Below, one piece after another: positions 46,059-56,752 of a DNA stretch of 64,000 bases; the stretch's first letter is position 1; each line of letters starts with the position of its first letter. This DNA comes from Micractinium sp. NFX-FRZ (lineage: Eukaryota; Chlorophyta; Trebouxiophyceae; Chlorellales; Chlorellaceae). The DNA is taken from NCBI GenBank assembly GCA_029339195.1, contig JAPTJF010000129.1, positions 62,001-126,000 on the forward strand, written 5' to 3'. Below the pieces are notes generated by a model, which worked only from the letters and a program-made list of their open reading frames with translations, made no database searches and was not told where the DNA came from. The position numbers and the translations under genes were made by a program.

Positions 46059-47800
46059 TTATTCGTAGATGTGCTTGATCATTTCATAGCTGGACAGCAC
46101 GATGGCGCAGGCGGGCGCAGCCTTGGCGGAGCGTGCGCTCCACCCCCGGAACAGCGCGCCCACCCCCTCGTCCCGCGCTATGCTGCGCATGCCCGCCAGC
46201 AGCGGGTGCGCACGATCCGTGGACAGCTGTGCGCGCGTCTTCAGGACGTCAAAGGGGGTGGTGATTGCGCCCGCCAGGCCGCCAGACATTGCACCAGCTG
46301 CAGGGGGCGGCAGGGTGAGGGACACAGGCGGTGAGCAAGGGGCAGCCAGGCAGAGGAGCATGAAGAGCAAGGCAAATGCACTGGCTAGGCCTGCTGAGGG
46401 TACGGAAAGCGCTGGCTGGCTGTGGCATGCCAGCCCACAGGAGACGCGTGGGCTGATTTCTGCCTCTCCAGCCACCGCCCCCAGCGCTCCGAGAGCAGCT
46501 GGCTGGCCCGACGCGGCGCCCGGCCCTGCCCACACCACCCGGCTGCCCCTCCCAGCGCTGCTGGCAGCCCACCCACCTGTGACGTTGGCGGTGAACACCT
46601 GCCACTCTGTGAGCTTGGTGGTGCCAGAGGGCGGCAGCAGGGCCGATCTGATGGGCTCTACTAGCCCCCAGTAGAGGGCTGAGAAGGGCACGTCCCGGGC
46701 CAGGGTGGCCCCCACCCCCGTCCACAGCTTGCCCGCCGCACGCAGCCGGCTGCCGTTGCCGCCGCCGCTGCTGGGCATGTGCTGCAGCAGCAGCGCCGCG
46801 CGCCGCCCGCGCCCGTCGGCCGCCACGCCCGCTGTGGCCAGCGCCGCGCTGCCGGCGGCTGGCGCGTGCGCCGCCTGCAGCCGCGTGCGCACCAGCTCAA
46901 AGGGTGCGGTGGCGTAGACCGCTGCACTGCGAGCCAAAGCGCCTGCCACAAGGGGCGCCCACGCACTGCTGCCGCTGCCGCCGGCGTGCTGCCGCTGCAG
47001 CTGCTGCAGCTGCTGCAGCAGGTAGTCGTACAGTGGGAGGTAGATGCCCACCATGGGAATGGCCATCATGAGCGCTACATCTGTGCCCCGCCAAAGCGTC
47101 CCCAGCCCCTCACGCCGTGCAATTTTGCGCAGCCCGTCGATCGTGCCTGTGTACGCGCTGCTGCAGGCGGGCCCGCAGTTGGCGGGCGCCCCGGGGGCCG
47201 GCTGCTGGATGCGCACGCAGTCGCAGGCTGCAAACGACCACTTCCTGCGACCGGGTGGCGGCAGAGGGCGGGCAGGAGGAAGTGCAAGGGTGGGTGGGCG
47301 AGCAAAGCGGGAGGCTAATACAGATATCAGAGGCATGGAAGCGAGCAAAGCACGACTGGTGTTGTCATGAACAGGCAATGCAACAGGCTGCCAGGTGGGT
47401 GCACACAAGCCAGTGCAGCAGCTGCCTGCTGATGAGGCAAGCTTCTGCCGCCACGTGCCGCCATCCGCCGCCCCTGCGCGCGGCCCCACTCACTCAAGCA
47501 GCGTCTCTGACTGCTCCTTCAACAGCCTGCGGTTGAAGTCGGCCGCTCCCTGCGCCTGGATCCGAGTCTGCGGGCAGGCAAGAGCGGGGCCAGAAGCTGG
47601 CGGCGGTGAGGCGGCGGCAGGCAGGCAGCGGCGGTGTGGAAGCTACCACTGCCTCGCCTTCTCCGGCGCTCCAGAATGCTCACCTTCACCACATCAAGCG
47701 GGTTGACCACGAAAGCGGAGACCACCGAGGCGCCAGCGGCCGCCACGCTGCGGTGCACCAGGCTGAGCGGGCGTGCCTCTGCCTCCCCAGAGGCAGCCAT
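46059..47800 (-). CDS. Mitochondrial carrier, SLC25A39/40 (MTM1) type
   Basis: Four exons (47800-47684, 47567-47494, 47244-46577, 46297-46059) close in frame to 365 residues. Three mitochondrial-carrier repeats are visible, each with a PxD/ExxK signature: VNPLDVVKTRIQAQ, TAPFELVRTRLQAA and TTPFDVLKTRAQL. Between repeats 1 and 2 is a Cys-containing insert, KWSFAACDCVRIQQP. The insert and the long matrix loop are features of SLC25A39/40 and yeast Mtm1, which act in mitochondrial glutathione import and metal/Fe-S homeostasis. It resides in the inner mitochondrial membrane. It shares a 330-base divergent promoter with the ankyrin gene. Confidence 0.85.
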
Positions 47801-48129
47801 CCTGGACGTTTGTAGACAGTGGAGCAACGGGTTTGGCTGACTTGAGTTGGTCAGGCAAGTGGGATGAAGTGCCGGTGGCGTAAACCAAAGTCGGTGGCGC
47901 CCTAGGACAGCTCCGAGCTAAAATATAAGCTCTTTTTGCACGTTAACAATTACAGAACCAGTGGCAGAGCCAGCAAGGCTGCGAAGGGCGACGAAACAAG
48001 CAGCGCAGCACGACACAGCATGCCCAGCACGTTGACGAGCCTTGCAGGTTGTTTCTGACGCTGATCGCCCTGCGACATCCCCTGCTAGGTTCCGCTCAGC
48101 TTGGTTCGGCCTGTAGTCCATCTGGCGCC
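47801..48129. promoter_or_regulatory. Short bidirectional promoter between the carrier and ankyrin genes
   Basis: Start codons of two divergent genes are only 329 bases apart. An AT-rich element, GCTAAAATATAAGCTC (47918-47933), is the only TATA-like word and sits near the middle. The TATA role is inferred. Confidence 0.4.
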
Positions 48130-49783
48130 ATGCCCTTTGACCTCATCGTGAGTGCCCAGAGCGAGGCCCGCTGGCCCTTGCCCTTCCCGGCTGCTGAGCC
48201 CTTCCCCCCGCCTTCCTCTGCCCGCAGACCGGCAAGTTCGTGCCGGAGAAGTCCAACATCTGGCGCGACTGCGTGGACGGCTACTATGACTGGGTGAAGG
48301 AGCACATCGAGGAGGTGGGCGGCCGCTAGCGGCGCGGGGGGCGGCGCTGCCTGTCCTGGGACATGCAGCTCTGGTTCTCCTGCAATCCTGGTCCCTGAAG
48401 AATTAATTGGTTCGTTTACGTGCCGTGCAGGGTGCGCCGCTGAACGAGTCCGACCACTGCGGTGACCCGCCGCTGCTGCTTGCCGCCGGCAACGGTAAGC
48501 TTGCGTGCCGTCGAGAGGCCGCCGCACGTGCAGCATGCCCCGCAGGGCAGCACACAGTGCCAGACGAGCACCTTGGCGTGTGTCACAGCATCTGCGCCTG
48601 AAGCCTTTCCCCGCCGCAGGCCACCTAGCCTGCTGCCGGCTGCTCCTGGAGGAGGGTGCCGACATTGAGCAGCGCAACGTGGTGAGTGCAGTGTGCAATG
48701 GGGTGGCAGCGGGGCGCACAGATGCACTTGGTTTGGGGCCGGGAGTGGCGGGCTCCCTGTTAGGCGCAGCTGGTATATGCTTCTTCCAGCCGTACTGCAT
48801 GTGCATCCGGCCTGCATTCGTGTGCATGCAGAGCATCACCAGCTGAGCGCCTGTTGGTACTGCCCCCCGCTGGCGCTCCACCCCTCCACCACCTCCCGCC
48901 CCGTCCGCAGATGGGCGAGACGCCCCTGATCCGTGCCGCCCACAACGGGCACTTCTCCACCGTCAAGTTCCTGGTGGACAGCGGGGCGGATGTGAATTCA
49001 CTGGACATGGTGAGGGGGGAGGGCAGGGGGCACCGAAACTGGGGGAATTGTGGTACAGGGGGCAGATGTGAATGCCATGGGCGTGCAGAGGAGGGCATGG
49101 CGGGGGGGCATCATGGGCTAGGTTGCGCTGGGAGTGAAAGTATTAAGGCACATGTGTGCAGATCCGCCATCGTGCCCTTCCCAACCGCCAGCGGGGACAC
49201 CCTCGTGCGCAGCCCCTTCCCAAGCCCCCCCAGCCAGCATGGAGGCCCAGTCTGCCTGCCTGCCTGCCTGCCCCCCTTGGCCCACCGCTTGCAGGGAGAC
49301 AACTGCGCTCTGCACTGGGCAGCGATGCGTGGCCACGTGGAGATCGTCAAGTTCCTGCTGCAGGCGGGGGCGGACAAGGCGCTGCGCAACAAGCAGGACA
49401 AGGTGGGCTGCTGTCTGCAGCGTGTTTGCTTGCACACGGATGTGTGTGCCTTTGTGTTAGCGGGAGCATATACAACGCTGCGCAGCTAATGCTGTGCAGT
49501 CTGTGGTGGGGCAACCTGTGACGAGTTAAATGTGGGGTGGGAGCGGCGCAGGGGTGCGGGCAGGCAACTGGCCGCAACAGCTGGGGGGCCACTGCAGCGC
49601 GGCAGTGCCAGGTGGGCATGCCGTGGGAAGGCATGCGCTGCCTTGCCTCCTCCACTTCACCGGGGAGTCATCACACGTCATCTGCTACGCCCCGCCCGCC
49701 CGCCGCAGATCCCCATTGACCTGTGCCAGCCCTGCTGGAGCAACTCGTACCGCTTTGCGCGCGAGGTGCTGGCAGAGTACTGA
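48130..49783 (+). CDS. Ankyrin-repeat protein
   Basis: Seven exons (48130-48147, 48228-48314, 48431-48494, 48620-48681, 48911-49009, 49295-49402, 49709-49783) close in frame to 170 residues. A short N-terminal segment (IWRDCVDGYYDWVKEHIEE) is followed by ankyrin repeats. Two are canonical, MGETPLIRAAHNGHFSTVKF and NCALHWAAMRGHVEIVKFLL, and each ends GADVN/GADKA. At least four repeats are present. There is no targeting signal or enzyme domain, so it is probably a small cytosolic adaptor. The first exon is only 18 bases but is supported by phase and a good donor. Confidence 0.8.
49055..49082 (+). repeat. Intronic echo of exon 5 3' edge of the ankyrin gene
   Basis: The words GGGGGCAGATGTGAATGCC in the intron repeat the end of exon 5 (GGGGCGGATGTGAATTCAC, the GADVN codons). 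The match is short and could partly be chance, but it has the same placement as the other echoes. Confidence 0.45.
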
Positions 49784-50694
49784 GTGCAAGACACGGAGGA
49801 TAAGACACGGAGGATAAGACAGTGAGGAGTCCTGGCACGCTGGCGCTGTCAGCAGCAGCAGCGGCCGCCGACTAGTAGTTTCCAGAAGCAGCAGCAACAG
49901 CAATGCACACACGAACTGCTGGCATCAGCGGCAGCAGTGACCTCAAAACAGCCGACCCACCGCCACCAGCCCTGCCATCCACCAAACAGCAGGCAGCGCT
50001 AGCTCTGGGAGGTGCTGGGCAGCGCTGGTTTACAAGCAAAGCAGGGCAAGAATGTGTACATGAACGGTGGAGCGGCATCAAACAAAGCGCAACAGTGTGC
50101 GTGCAACAAAGGCCTGTGATAAAAGGGTGAATGGAACGGCAGATGCAAACAAAAGGGTGGGGGTGGCTGCAAAGAGGGGGGCTGTGTCTATGGTACACTC
50201 ATACACAGCAGGCACAGCAGCGGCGGGGCAGTGCTTTCCCAGAGCTTCGTTTGTTGGACAGGGGCAAAGGGTGGGAGGCAGGCGGGCCAGCCAAAATCAG
50301 GGGGGACGGAAGTGTGGGGGGTACAGGGTGAGGACAGTCTACACAGTGCCGCTTCTCGGAGCAGCAGGCGGGCCGCCGCCGACGCCAGCGCTGTCAAGCG
50401 CTGGGGCAATGCGGGGACTGGAATACACAACGAGAGATGTCCAAAGGTGGTGGATGGGTGCATGGTTGGCAGGATGTAAACCAAAACAATAAGGGCAAGG
50501 GAGCACGGGGAGGGTAAAGTGGGTGGGCAGCCGGCTGTGCTCGGTTGGCAAAAGATGGCAGTGCGCGTCAAAACCAGGCAGAAGCTGGGTGCGCAAACAG
50601 CAGCAGCTTGACGCAACCGCCAGAGCAGCCAGAGGCAGCGTACGCAAGTTACGCGTCGGCGCATCTGCAGCCGCGCCAGGCGGGCGGGCGCCCA
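49784..50694. other. Convergent intergenic region
   Basis: This is the 3' flank of the ankyrin gene and of the Nudix gene. A direct repeat, GACACGGAGGATAA, occurs twice at 49790-49817 just after the ankyrin stop. No gene supported. Confidence 0.4.
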
Positions 50695-53323
50695 CTACAC
50701 GCAGCGCGCGGCGCCCACGCGGCGCGCGATTTCGGGCGCAAAGTGGCGCGCCACCTGGGCATACACGGCCTGCTTGAAGTCGACCACGCCGCCGGGCAGC
50801 GCCTCCAGGCGCTGCCAGCTGTACTCTGAGAATTCGGGGTGGCCGTGGCAGGTGAGGTCGATCTCGGAGTCGTCGCCGTAAAACTCGAGAAGGAACCACT
50901 TCTGCAAATGCCAAAAGGAACGGACGGAATGAGGAGGAAAGGTAAGGGAGAGGTCATTGGCAACAAAATTCGAGAAGGATCCACTTCTGCAAGCAGGCAG
51001 GACAGGATGGGGAGGGGGGGTCGTTGTGACAAGCCTCAAGCAGGGCATGTGTGTGCAGGGCAGGGACGGAAATAGATTAATGGCAGGAGAAGATGGTTTC
51101 AGATTGCGGACCGTGAGTGCTACTCAAATTTGGCAGGAGATACTTCCGCAGGGGGAGAGATGCAAGGGAGAGGGGGGTGGGAGAGGTGGGGAGGGGGAGG
51201 CATGTGCGATGATGGGGCAAAGGGGTGGGGAAGGCCGAGTCGGTGTGGGAGGAGCAGAGGGGTGGGGCAGGCAAGGGAAAGGGAGAGGCTACATGCCAGG
51301 ATGGAGAGGAGACGCGCACAAGAGAGATCCAAGGCAGAGTGCAGGGGCGGGGCAGGCACGCTCAGGCGAGCGCAGGCAGGGCAGGCGGGGCAGAGCAGGC
51401 AGCGTGCACGCGGGCTGCGCAGGCGGGGGTGGGCGCTTGCCTGCGTCTGTCCTCGGTACTTGAGGAAGCTGCCGTGGGGGCATGCCTCTGCCTTCACCTT
51501 CTGCGCTCAACGAGAGGGAAGCAGGGCAGCATGAGGAGGGGGCGGGTGTCAGGAGGTGCTGATGAGGTTGAGGAGCAGGGGCCGAGAAGGCGCACAGATG
51601 CAGGGCGCCCAGGCCGTGTTTGCGAGCTGGGGCATGCCGCCGCTCAAAGCGCCAGTGGTCCGCAGCACAGCACAGCACAGCTTGCGTGCCTCGCCAGCAA
51701 ACATCTCTTGGTACAGGGCTATGCCACTGCTGCCGCCACACCCTTGCTGCCCTCTCACCGTGGGAAAGGTGTACGTCAGCCAGGGGTCAATCTGCAAAGG
51801 GGGACACAGGGGAGGACAGTGTGGCGCCCGCATGTCGGGCACGCCCGGCGCCCGCATGCAAGCAGTGCCTTGCAGCAAGCGGCGTGCACTGCGGCTGAGC
51901 AGGCCGCATGGGCATGCCGCTGAGCGAAGACTTCCGCTCCAAACATCGTGCAAACTCTCGCTGCTGTAACCCCTCCCTCTTCCTCCTGCCGTGCGCGGCG
52001 CCCGCTTTCCCGCGTGCCGTGATGATGCCCATTGCCTTCTCCTGTCATGAGCGCACAGACACACAACCCCGGTGCGCCCGTGAGCCACTTTCTAGAGTCA
52101 TCAAAGTCGGCCCGTGCTCACCGATGCCACGATGCGGCAGGAGGTGATGCCCGTCTCCTCGTGCAGCTCGCGCAGCGCCGCGTTGCGCGGGTTCTCCAGC
52201 CGATCGATGCCTCCCTGCGCGCAAGGCAACATGAAGGGGGTGCAAGCGAGCGGGATCAGAACAGGGAGGGGTGCAGGAGGCTGGGCGGGCGGCAGAGGGT
52301 GCAGGCTGGAGGTGTGCTGCGGGGCAGCAGGAAGGGCAGCGGAACTCCAGCTGCTGGAAGGACAGCAGGCTGGCCAGCAGGCTGTGCACGTAGCTCCCAC
52401 TCTTTGCTGACCTGCGGCATCTGCCAGCTCTGCGCTGTGTCGTCCATGCGCCTGTGGGGGACAGCGGGGCGGGCAGGGCAGCGGGCGCAGCAGCGTGAGC
52501 AGCCCGCACAAAATGGTTGCAAGCCAGCTGGCCTCTGCTTGGTGCAAATGACGCATTCGTCCATGCTGCTGTAACCCATGATGTTCCTTGCCTGCTGCTA
52601 TTGCGGGCATCTCACTATGCGCCCTGCTCACGCAGCTGTGGCTGCTGCGACATGTTGCCCCTCCTGCTCACCGGGCAGCAAACACGAGGCCGTCTGCACG
52701 GTAGATGCAGAGGCCCACCCCTCTCCGGTACTCGTTCAGGGACACAATGTTGTTGGAGCCCTGCGGCTTGAGCAGCGCCGGTGAGCCGCGGGCTACAGTG
52801 GATGTGGTGGCTGCTGCCGCCCCTGCTGCTGCCGCCCCCGCTGCTGCCGCCTGGCCGCTGCCGCCGCTGATGCTGCTGCCGCCGGGCTGCCTGCCGCTGG
52901 CTGCTGCTGCCCTGCAGCCAGGAGGCAATATATACGGGTGCAGAGGGTTCGACGGTGCCACACAAGGATTCTCAGCAGCAGAGCTGACGGGCGGGAAGCG
53001 CAGGTAGGAGCTGACGCAGGCCGAGCGACCGGGCGGGGGTGACGCTGGGTCAGGTTGGCAGGGCAGTCGAAGCGGGGGATGTCGGAGCGGCGCTGCGACA
53101 GTGCCAACCGCAACCAAAGCCCAAAACCAAAGCAAAGATCGCACCTTTGCGCGTGCAGCTCCTGTCCCAAGGGCTCCCGCCCTGCGCCTGTTTGGCCGGC
53201 GCGACGCCTGGAACCGGGCTGCGCGCTGCCACTGCCCCCAAGTGATCTGCACACAACCGGGATGCGTGGCCGCCCGCCGGGGCTGCACGACGCGGCAGCG
53301 TTTGGTCGCAGTGCGCAGCTCAT
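50695..53323 (-). CDS. Plastid-type Nudix hydrolase (AtNUDX26/27-like)
   Basis: Seven exons (53323-53145, 52911-52672, 52451-52412, 52214-52122, 51791-51759, 51500-51441, 50901-50695) close in frame to 283 residues. The first 60 residues look like a chloroplast transit peptide (MSCALRPNAAASCSPGGRPR). A poly-Ala/Gly/Ser linker follows, then YRRGVGLCIYRADGLVFAAR, SWQMPQGGIDRLENPRNAAL and the Nudix core RELHEETGITS. The C-terminal block KWFLLEFYGDDSEIDL and PEFSEYSWQ match plant asymmetric diadenosine-polyphosphate/(p)ppGpp hydrolases of the RppH/NUDX26-27 group. Intron 6 has a GC donor (51440), and the junction is fixed by family alignment (GQTQ then KWFLL). The intron also carries an echo of exon 7. 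Confidence 0.85.
50966..50997 (-). repeat. Intronic echo of exon 7 5' edge of the Nudix gene
   Basis: The acceptor TTGCAG followed by codons KWILLEF copies the true exon 7 start (50901, KWFLLEF) with two or three mismatches over about 27 bases. If the echo acceptor were used, the frame would meet a stop after ten codons (50961 area), removing the last third of the domain. Confidence 0.85.
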
Positions 53324-53971
53324 ATCGGGCGCTTGCAGGTGCCCAGACAGTGATCGGGGGCCTCACAAGTGCTCTAGGAGCAGCGACAGCTTCTCTAGGG
53401 CCGGTTTTTTTTGACCGTGCCAACGAGGACAGGGCGCAAGTTCTGGGCCGCGGCGTCTTCTTCGTCGCGTTGCAGAGGCAATGCTCGGAATACAATGGTG
53501 TGGGACACTTAGGAGTCATTCCGTGGCAGAAAGGGGCCGACAGAAGAGCGGCGCCTGCACGCCCGTCGCCACAGCTGGCCGTCAGGGCGGAGCTGGGCGG
53601 GCAGCAACTTCTTGTCTTTATCAAGTCAGTTGGCTCGTCAGAATGCAAAGATGCGCACAAATTGGAGTGCGCAGGGAGAAGCAATGCAGGCAAGGCAGTT
53701 GAACACGAGCAAGGAGCACCGGTCGCCGAGAACTTGCACACATGCCACTGATGTGAAGCATACCAGGGGCACTCGAGCCACCCATGCCTGCTGCACCCAA
53801 GCTTGCTGCAACGCAGAGGACTCCCCAGTCAATGATGTAACTCTCATCTTGGCGACTCATTTCACAGGAGCGCACCCACAATACCAGTGAAAACAATGGC
53901 AGTGCTAGAATTTAAAAAAGATGAGAGCTCCTTGCACTCTGCACTGTGGGACTCTCGTTGTCATGCGGCAC
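53324..53971. promoter_or_regulatory. Nudix promoter region and 3' flank of the hydroxylase-like gene
   Basis: A long open frame continues upstream of the Nudix exon 2 frame through 53323-53741, but it has no transit-like character. The spliced model with exon 1 at 53323 fits better. A T-run at 53404-53412 lies close to the presumed transcription start. No other gene supported. Confidence 0.35.
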
Positions 53972-56502
53972 TCATGCCGCCTTGGCCCCTCGTGCCGCCG
54001 CCGTCACCGTCACCGTTCCTGCACCGGCCGCCTTGCTCCCGACTGCTGCAGCCTGCCCGCCCTGCGCGCATGCCGCCGCCTTGGACCCCTCGGCAAAGTG
54101 TGCCGCCACGTCCCGCCGATAGTCCGGATGCTCCGTGCCGCACAGCCGGTCCCAGTGGGTCATGTAGAGGGAGAAGTGTGAGCGTGGGTAGCGGTGGTGC
54201 ATGTCGTGGTGCCGCACCGTATTGAGCGCGCTGCAGGGGCGGCTGCTGAGCCCGCTGAGCAGGAAGGCCAGCAGGCACTCCACCGTGGGGATGAACGGCG
54301 CAATCTCGTAGCCCGCATGGCCGCCTGCACACACGGTGTTGTGCACGTGCACGAGTGGCATCAGGGTGGTGTTCAGGGGTATGCGGCGGCAGATGGCCAA
54401 CCTTCAGCCCGTTCTGTAGCTCCCCACCCGCCATTACAGCATGCTCCAGCCCTACATCCCCACCCCCGTTCCCAGCCCCTGCCCCCTCACCCTCGTGGAT
54501 GACGGTTGTGAAGAGGTGGTAGGCGCGGTGCAGCCCCATGTGTATGGGCAGCAGCCAGCACACCAGCACCTCGTTTGCAAACACAATCAGCGCCTCGACA
54601 ACGTGGAAGTTGTAGCCGCAGAAGGCGGTGGGGACGGTGGACCTGCAGGGCACGGGTGGGAAAAGAAAGAGCTGGGAGGTTAGGTGACATGAAAGCGGGG
54701 TAGCTGCAGAAGGCGGTGGGGACGGTGGACCTGCAGCGGGTGTCAAGGGTGGGAGGAAGGTGGGCGTGCGCCACGGGTGTAGGAAAAAGGCGGGGCTTCT
54801 GGTCATACGTGAAGGCGAGCTGGGGTGAGGAGGGTGGCAAAAGCCCGACATGCGCACAACCCCACTCGCGCTCCAACAGCCCCTCCCAATGACGCTGCTG
54901 CTGCTGCCCTAGCACCGTGCCTGTGCTCCCTCACCGCACCACGGCGGCTCCCTATCTACCTACCCACCTGTGGTGCGGCAGGTGTACGTGCATGTACAGC
55001 GGCTTCCAGTGCAGCAGGCGGTGGGTCCAATAAAACCTGCGGCCACAGCAGGGAAGGCATGCGCATTCGGTTCAATGGTGCACGAGCTCCTGCCATAAAT
55101 GGGCAGCAAACTGCCTCCCATGTGGCAATCAGGGTGTGCACCCTCAGGGGGGCCAGGATATGCTTGATGCCTGCACTTCAGTGCGGACACATGGCAGCTC
55201 ACCAGGCATTGGGCACATCACAGCACAGCACAGCAACAGCACAGCACAGCAGGGCATGCCAACTCACCAGGCATAGTGCACAGCACAGCACAACACAGCA
55301 TGCCAGATTATCGGCATTGTGCACAGCACAGCACAGCACAGCGCATCACATCACAGCACATCACAGCACAGCAGGGCATGCCAGCTCACCAGGCATCGTG
55401 CACAGCACAGCACATCACAGCATGCCAGATTATCAGGCGGCGTGCACAGCGCGCAGCACAGCACAGCACAGCCACAGCACAGCGCAGCACAGCACAGCAG
55501 GGCGTGCCAGCTCACCAGGCATCGTGCAGGTAGTCCAGGGCCACCACTGTCAGCAGCATGTACAGCACCTGAGGGGCAGGCAGCAGGGGCGGGCAGCAGG
55601 AGAGTGCAGGTGTGGGGTGTGAGAAAGCACGGCAGGCATTCTGGTGGGCAGCATGGGAAGGTGCAATGTGTGCATGTCAGCCTGCCTGCCAGCATGCACG
55701 AGGACTCTTGGATGGGCCGCCCTGCTGCTACTGCTGCTGGGAATGGCCACTGCCTCACACCCACCTGCTGTGCACTGAGCGGCCAGCCATCATACAGCCT
55801 GGCAAGCCCCCGCCTGTGCAGGTGCTCCACCAGCGTCCACACCCCCGCCTTCACAAGCAGGGGGCCTGCACGCCGGGTAGACAGGGTGCAAGGCAGTACA
55901 AGCATGCCAGATTTCACACAGCTCTGCCAAAGGGGCAAGGGCATGGTTCATCCACCCGCCAGCTCCACGTTCATGCTGGTGCCACAATGGTGCAGGTTGT
56001 ACACAGCGCAGGGCAGTGCTCGATCCAATGAAGGCTGAGCCGGGCTTGAAGGTGCGTGCCGCCTTACCACCGGCCCACATGTGCTGCACGCACATGCTGT
56101 ACCAGCCTTCTGCCCCTGCCACACGGCTCCCCAGTGCAGCGCACGCACCTAGGCTGTGAAGCGCTTCCGATGCCACCTGCCCTTTACGTGGCTGCCCGCG
56201 CTGCACCGACTTGACGGTGAAGAGGCGGGGCACGACGTAGTGCAGCACAAATGCAGCGGCGTAGTACACCTGCATTGGGATGGAAGGCATCGCACAATGT
56301 TGTCAAAATTTCGGTCACCCTCCTGGCATGGGTGTCACCAATGATGCAGGGCAGGGGTGCAATTTGGGCAGCAGTGCCTGGTTGGCATGCAGCACCACCG
56401 CCTGCCGCCGCTGCCGCCGCCGGCGCCGCTGGCGCTCACCACTGCAAGCTGCCTGAAGGCCACCCAGAACCCGCCGCCGTAGAGCGGTCCCAAAAGGCTC
56501 AT
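53972..56502 (-). CDS. Fatty-acid-hydroxylase-superfamily membrane di-iron protein
   Basis: Seven exons (56502-56440, 56269-56149, 55865-55765, 55568-55516, 55036-54968, 54642-54491, 54324-53972) close in frame to 303 residues. The three histidine boxes of the FA_hydroxylase/sterol-desaturase superfamily are visible: HRLLH...HVHLPHH, then HEGGHAGYE, and HHDMHHRYPRSHFSLYMTHWD. Hydrophobic segments around them give an ER-type integral membrane protein. The family carries out O2-dependent hydroxylation or desaturation of fatty acyl chains or sterols, and the substrate here is unknown. The Ala-rich C-terminal tail is low complexity. Its ATG is only 250 bases from the BIO2 ATG on the other strand. 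Intron 4 contains a minisatellite made from its own exon edge, and intron 5 an echo of exon 6. Confidence 0.85.
54700..54737 (-). repeat. Intronic echo of exon 6 5' edge of the hydroxylase-like gene
   Basis: Thirty-seven bases including the acceptor CTGCAG and the codons STVPTAFC are identical to the true exon 6 start (54612-54648) except for one mismatch. The copy lies 88 bases upstream, so using its acceptor would shift the reading frame. Confidence 0.9.
55193..55500 (-). repeat. Minisatellite built from the exon 4 donor region of the hydroxylase-like gene
   Basis: On the minus strand, the end of exon 4 with its donor (GCACGATGCCTG then GTGAGCTGGC) recurs at about 55401-55380 (identical core), 55282-55255 and 55215-55195. 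Variant copies reading GATAATCTGGCATGC lie near 55447-55420 and 55322-55298. They are separated by (CTGTG)n pentamer runs, giving a higher-order unit of roughly 120 bases. Each main copy keeps a plausible GT donor. Confidence 0.85.
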
Positions 56503-56752
56503 CTCGGAAGCCGAGGGGCGCCGGGGTTAGGGGCTGGCCTGAGCGGACCGCAGAAATGGGAGGGCGCTGGAGGCGGGCGATTCTGTCAAGCCTGGTGGCG
56601 ATGGGTTTCAGCAATGCAAGCGATCAGATACAATGCATGCGCCTGCGTTGGAGTGCTTGCGGAAAGGGGCCATCCGGGTGAGCTGGAACCCTGGCCTCTC
56701 CTCTTCTGGGTGGGTGGGTCAGCCATTCCCGGCGCATCAACCGCACGACACC
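56503..56752. promoter_or_regulatory. Bidirectional promoter shared by the hydroxylase-like gene and BIO2
   Basis: Only 250 bases separate the two divergent start codons, so the promoters must overlap. A slightly AT-richer block GATCAGATACAATGCATGC (56620-56640) is the only distinctive element. No riboswitch motif is seen. Confidence 0.5.

Noticed and set aside
51559..51600. Second CTGATGAG word as a hammerhead candidate
   Set aside because: No GAAA at the required place after stem II and no paired stem I. Similar words near 38763 and 47430 also fail.
53324..53741. Long open frame extending the Nudix protein upstream to 53519 or 53741
   Set aside because: The extension has no targeting or family character. 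A spliced first exon starting at 53323 gives a transit peptide and joins exactly in phase.
52668..53741. 357-residue minus-strand open frame taken as one exon
   Set aside because: Only its last part is the real Nudix exon 2. The rest crosses the true exon 1 in another frame.
56503..56752. Riboswitch in the BIO2 leader
   Set aside because: No TPP-type or other known aptamer core is visible in the short leader.
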